From Protostelium mycophagum (lineage: Eukaryota; Evosea; Variosea; Protosteliida; Protosteliaceae): 21,504 nucleotides of DNA. Both the position numbers and the translations under genes were made by a program. The notes below the pieces were generated by a model. That model was not told where the DNA came from, did no database searches, and worked only from the letters and a program-made list of their open reading frames with translations. Positions 18,427-21,504 of the stretch are shown here, piece by piece. The stretch lies in contig MZNV01001854.1 of assembly GCA_002081555.1 (NCBI GenBank), positions 1-21,504 of the forward strand, in the 5' to 3' direction. Position 1 is the stretch's first letter, and each line of letters begins with the position of its first letter.

Positions 18427-19487
18427 ATGACTGAATCGCACAACACAAGTCTAAGGGCGTTGATGCCGCTTCCTGACATCGATTTTGATACGACAGAGAC
18501 GAGTGTGCCGTGGTCGTATTTATCATCCAAATTCCCCAATCTCAAGTGGGATTTTGCCACAGAGGTGGTTAATGACTTGAGACACGTACGATTTGACGAG
18601 ATTAGAATGGAACAGTGGCGGCTTGCGATCCTCTTCTGTTACAGGGAGTCATTTTTCGCCAATTGGGTGCCTCACCGGAAGCCAAAGAGAAATATTCAAA
18701 GATGATTGCCACCGAAGAGGTGATAGATCTTCATGACAATGTTTTTCTCATATCACTAGTTCCTCCATCCCATCAAATATTCAGACATAGATGTGGATGC
18801 GTACGATCTCATTCTGCTCCCCGGTGGACATGCAAAGGGAATGAGACAATACATTGAGAGCACGAATCTGAGAGAGAAATTGTTACCTCTATTCTTAGGT
18901 TGTAGAGGAGACAATCCAAAGAGAGTCTGTGGTGCCATCTGCCATGGTGTGGTCACATTATGTCGTGTGATTGACCCCACGTGAGTGTTCCATTTTGATA
19001 TGGATTGAAAGTTGTTGTAGAACCCAAAAATCGGTGTTATACGACCTCAGAACAACCTCACTGCCCAAACACATGGAGAAAGTTGCATATTATATTTCTG
19101 CTTGGAAATTGGGCGATTATTACCGCACATACCCTGAATATGTAGAGGACGAGGTATTATACAGTGATGACATGACATTCTGATGTTGATTACAGGTAAA
19201 AAAGACGTTAAGAGAGCCGAGCCAGTTTATTGTTGGAAAGAATATCATGGCATTTGGAGGTATATTGTTAATATTATAATATAATTCAATTGAAGTATTT
19301 ATCCTCTGTGCATTTTGTTTCCATTTTTCTGCTGATCATTATAAGAAATTAATATTGAAATCATTTAGAAAACATCAACGTTGTGGAGGATGGGTTTTAC
19401 GTCTCTGCTAGATGGCCTGGGGACGCACAGAGATTTGCTGAAGTCCTTGAGTCCAAAATCTTACAGCTCATCTCTCAACGCCAATAA
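18427..19487 (+). CDS. DJ-1/PfpI family (type 1 glutamine amidotransferase-like) protein
   Basis: Six exons: 18427-18564, 18606-18719, 18760-18980, 19021-19153, 19196-19259, 19369-19487; 262 residues, all phases closing. Family features in order: MPLPDIDFDTTETSVPW at the start, KWDFATENG, LILLPGGHAKGMRQYIES, the nucleophile elbow VCGAICHGV with Cys145 (codon 18940-18942) followed by His, GDYYRTYPEYVEDEV, and DGFYVSARWPGDAQRFAE at the end. This is the class I glutamine-amidotransferase-like fold; relatives act as glyoxalases/deglycases, proteases or chaperones, and the specific reaction cannot be told from sequence. No signal peptide is seen, so it is probably cytosolic. The catalytic Cys-His pair is intact. 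The start ATG is the first in frame. Confidence 0.92.
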
Positions 19488-19488
19488 A
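19483..19488 (+). terminator. AATAAA overlapping the stop codon of the DJ-1/PfpI gene
   Basis: The stop TAA (19485-19487) lies inside AATAAA. Confidence 0.55.
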
Positions 19489-20704
19489 TTAATTATTAAT
19501 TATTTCGCTGAGTAAAATATTTCGTTTTGTTCAAATGAATAAGTATTACCCGGCAGATACGGATTTGTACTATTTTCAAAAATAAAAATAATTTTGAAAT
19601 CTGAACCATCTATTGTCCATATTTTCACTCAGTTTTTGCTTAGTTTTTGTCAAATTTTCACTTAGTATCTACAAGTTTTTGCTTGATGTTCATCAAATTT
19701 TTGCTCAATTCTTCTTGATGAAATATTTTTTGAGTCTTGACCTTTTGCATAGTCTGCTTGTAGTTCATTCTGAAATTGTGTGACTTGTTTCAAATTCAAT
19801 TTTATCCCAAAATTAAAAAAAACGGAACTTTTGCAGAGAATGGAACTCAGATTTTAAAAGAAATTATTTATATTACTTGACTTTTCAAGTCTTGTGATTT
19901 GATGTGTACACGGTTGCATATGTGACTGTAGTGCTACAGTCTCATATACAACTTTTTGTAAGCCCTAATTATGTTGTGCCTGCAGAAATATTAAAATATA
20001 ACTTGGTCCAGCCCAATTTTGCAATTTTCCAAAAAATAATGCTAAATAGAAGAATTTTTTTATATGTAAAAATCATTAAATTTACCAATTAATGACATAT
20101 TTGAGCAAAATTGATAGATGCAAAAATGCTATATTTCTGCCTTTGAGTTTAATTAAGAGTCTTGATAACCTAAGCCAGAATTATTTTGCCAAGTTGTACT
20201 CTTCTAAAATTATTCAACAAAGAGACAAATTCAACAATGATCCCAAACAGGATGCACTGTTGACCGCTCAAGAGTTGTTCAAAATGACATCCCTGTGATG
20301 ATGTCTGTCAAGATCTTGACTTGAGGGTTTATTGAGAGATTCTTTTTCACAATATTCCATCAATAATCAGATAGGCTGTGTATTTGGAAATAGGTGGGGC
20401 AGGACCTAAAAATAGAACAGAACCCAGAGGACAACTTCATTTGAGTCTAAGTGTTTTTAAATTCTATAATGTCATGAGTAATTATTATTTGCACAGCTGT
20501 ACAACTATTGACTACTACAAAATCGAATTTTCCATAAAAAATAAATTTATCATGGGGGGTGGGAAACTCCGGGCACCGCAGGTGACCTCCGATAATCGAT
20601 ATCGATATCGATTATCGATTAATCGAAATGGTAACATTAGTGAAAAATTCAACAAAATAGCTGGCTCAAGCCCTCCAGGAGGGTTTCAGGACTAAGGCTG
20701 CACA
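19489..20704. other. AT-rich gene-poor stretch
   Basis: Over 1.2 kb of AT-rich DNA with several short open frames (for example 20092-20298 and 20378-20695 plus) that show no recognisable domain. A T-rich, loosely repeated passage (CAGTTTTTGCTTAGTTTTTG and similar) occupies about 19630-19720. It may be decayed repeat or ordinary intergenic DNA. Confidence 0.5.
20590..20617. repeat. 28-bp perfect palindrome built from ATCGAT units
   Basis: A self-complementary block of TCGAT/ATCGA words; both halves match without error and it is followed by another ATCGATTAATCGA-like word. It can form a cruciform or serve as a dimeric protein site; no function is visible. Confidence 0.75.
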
Positions 20705-20848
20705 ATGGACTGGTCCAAAGCTGATGTGGAAAAGCTTAAAGAGGTTCTAAGGACCATTTGTTCTAAAGAAGAGTTTATACTCACTAAAGATCCATATCAT
20801 TGGATTTCTTACTACAAATATAGGAGTGGTGGAATTGAACTGAAATGA
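20705..20848 (+). CDS. Possible 47-residue small protein or exon
   Basis: Short frame starting MDWSKADVEKLKEVLRTI and ending YRSGGIELK, with a balanced, coding-like composition in otherwise AT-rich DNA. It may be a microprotein, an exon of a decayed gene or a transposon remnant. No family recognised and no upstream promoter evidence. Confidence 0.25.
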   Translation: MDWSKADVEKLKEVLRTICSKEEFILTKDPYHWISYYKYRSGGIELK

Positions 20849-20885
20849 TCAATATCAAAATTTGATATCAATTATCAATATCAAT
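20846..20885. repeat. AT-rich hairpin and TATCAA repeats
   Basis: Arms ATATCAAA / TTTGATAT separated by one base, followed by repeated TATCAA words. Likely to fold back; no function assigned. Confidence 0.55.
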
Positions 20886-21176
20886 ATAAGTTGAAGAGTG
20901 TGTTTATTCCATTTTGTTATAGAGCATGATGGTTGGCAATCTCTAAGACTTTCTTCTTCACACATCCTTTTAGAATCCTTCCATCAAACTGGTCTCATAA
21001 AATCTGAATTTTGTGTGTAAGCTATATGATGAAACTTATATAAACAAAAGATAATGTTTTCAACAGTCATTATAGTATTAATTTATTTGTTCTTTATGTC
21101 ATCAATGCCTGACATATAGTCAAGTCAATGAGCAAAACGCAAAGAAACTTCAGCCAGCACAGGGGATTATTTATCC

Positions 21177-21306
21177 AGAGTGATCCAACCAATTAATTTA
21201 TTCTTGTGCCGTGCTGAAAAATACCCCGCAAACATGGCACAAGAATAAATTTAATATAAAAATCACAAACTACAACATGTCATATTTATTCTGGTTGATC
21301 ACTCCT
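21177..21306. repeat. Two-part inverted repeat (hairpin) at the 3' side of the right-edge gene
   Basis: Inner arms share 16 exact bases (AATTTATTCTTGTGCC at the left, complement at 21236-21251) around a 25-base loop. Outer arms at about 21177-21190 and 21293-21306 match except for a one-base gap (GAGTGATCCAACC / GGTTGATCACTC). It may be a MITE-like element or a 3'-end structure. Confidence 0.6.
21285..21290 (-). terminator. AATAAA polyadenylation signal of the right-edge gene
   Basis: Minus-strand AATAAA 25 bases after the stop at 21315-21317. Confidence 0.6.
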
Positions 21307-21314
21307 TTTCAACA

Positions 21315-21504
21315 TCAATCAGCTCCTTGCAATCTCTTGCGGCTCTTCTTTGGAGTGGGTTGTGGAGGTGGTAGCCTTTTATCATGATGGCTCATGAGTC
21401 TGCTTTCCACAATGTGTGGTGGATCTGGGGAACACGATCTGCATCAGCGGTCATCACCCTCTCAAAATTCTGCAACAACGGGAGATAATTCTCCCACTGC
21501 TGAG
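21315..21504 (-). CDS. 3' end of a gene entering from the right, product unknown
   Basis: The minus-strand frame ending at 21315 reads PDPPHIVESRLMSHHDKRL, then a Pro-rich basic tail PPPQPTPKKSRKRLQGAD. This looks like a disordered tail with a possible nuclear-localisation cluster. Another frame upstream (QQWENYLPLLQNFERV, 21503-21450) also looks coding, so a splice junction or a frame change lies near 21440; an acceptor GATGCAG occurs there. An AATAAA follows the stop. Too little is visible to assign a family. Confidence 0.45.

Noticed and set aside
20378-20695. Plus-strand 105-codon frame across the 28-bp palindrome
   Set aside because: The frame exists only because the repeat lacks stops; composition is not coding-like and no domain is seen.

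Overview
This is a eukaryotic window. The genes are split by many short introns, mostly 40-100 bases with GT..AG ends. AATAAA signals follow most stop codons, and a tRNA gene with a classic internal A box is cut by the left edge. The gene content suggests a microbial eukaryote: an AA14-type copper monooxygenase, a giant hybrid histidine kinase with an N-terminal protein-kinase-like domain, and an LDS/RRT8/EI24-like membrane protein. A fungus or a free-living amoebozoan (for example a fungus-eating protosteloid amoeba) both fit. Very high intron density (13 exons for 435 residues) and AATAAA signals lean me towards an amoebozoan. That is inference, not proof.

Layout, left to right. 1-47 (minus): partial tRNA-Asn. 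612-965 (minus): a doubtful small gene. 1039-2920 (minus): a secreted AA14 lytic polysaccharide monooxygenase whose C-terminus looks like a bulb-type (beta-prism II) lectin. 3357-13424 (minus): one roughly 2,000-residue signalling protein with order pseudokinase, P-loop AAA-like ATPase, helical repeats, GAF, HisKA, HATPase, receiver. 13593-14704 (minus): exosome core subunit RRP41. 14951-15911 (plus): an unrecognised basic coiled-coil protein, convergent with 15923-16965 (minus), a membrane protein of LDS/EI24 type. 17423-18264 (plus): a secreted glycine- and beta-rich protein of unknown family. 18427-19487 (plus): a DJ-1/PfpI family protein. 19488-21284 is AT-rich and nearly gene-free with palindromes. 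21315-21504 (minus) holds the 3' end of another gene.

Most exon structures were read by hand: splice phases close without error for the AA14, RRP41, LDS-like, secreted and DJ-1 genes, and for most of the kinase. The kinase N-terminus and parts of its helical-repeat region are unresolved. There is no sign of an operon-like functional cluster; neighbours are mostly independent housekeeping or accessory genes. The most notable items are the LPMO-lectin fusion, the loss of catalytic residues in the kinase-like domain, and a family of look-alike introns concentrated in the histidine-kinase gene.
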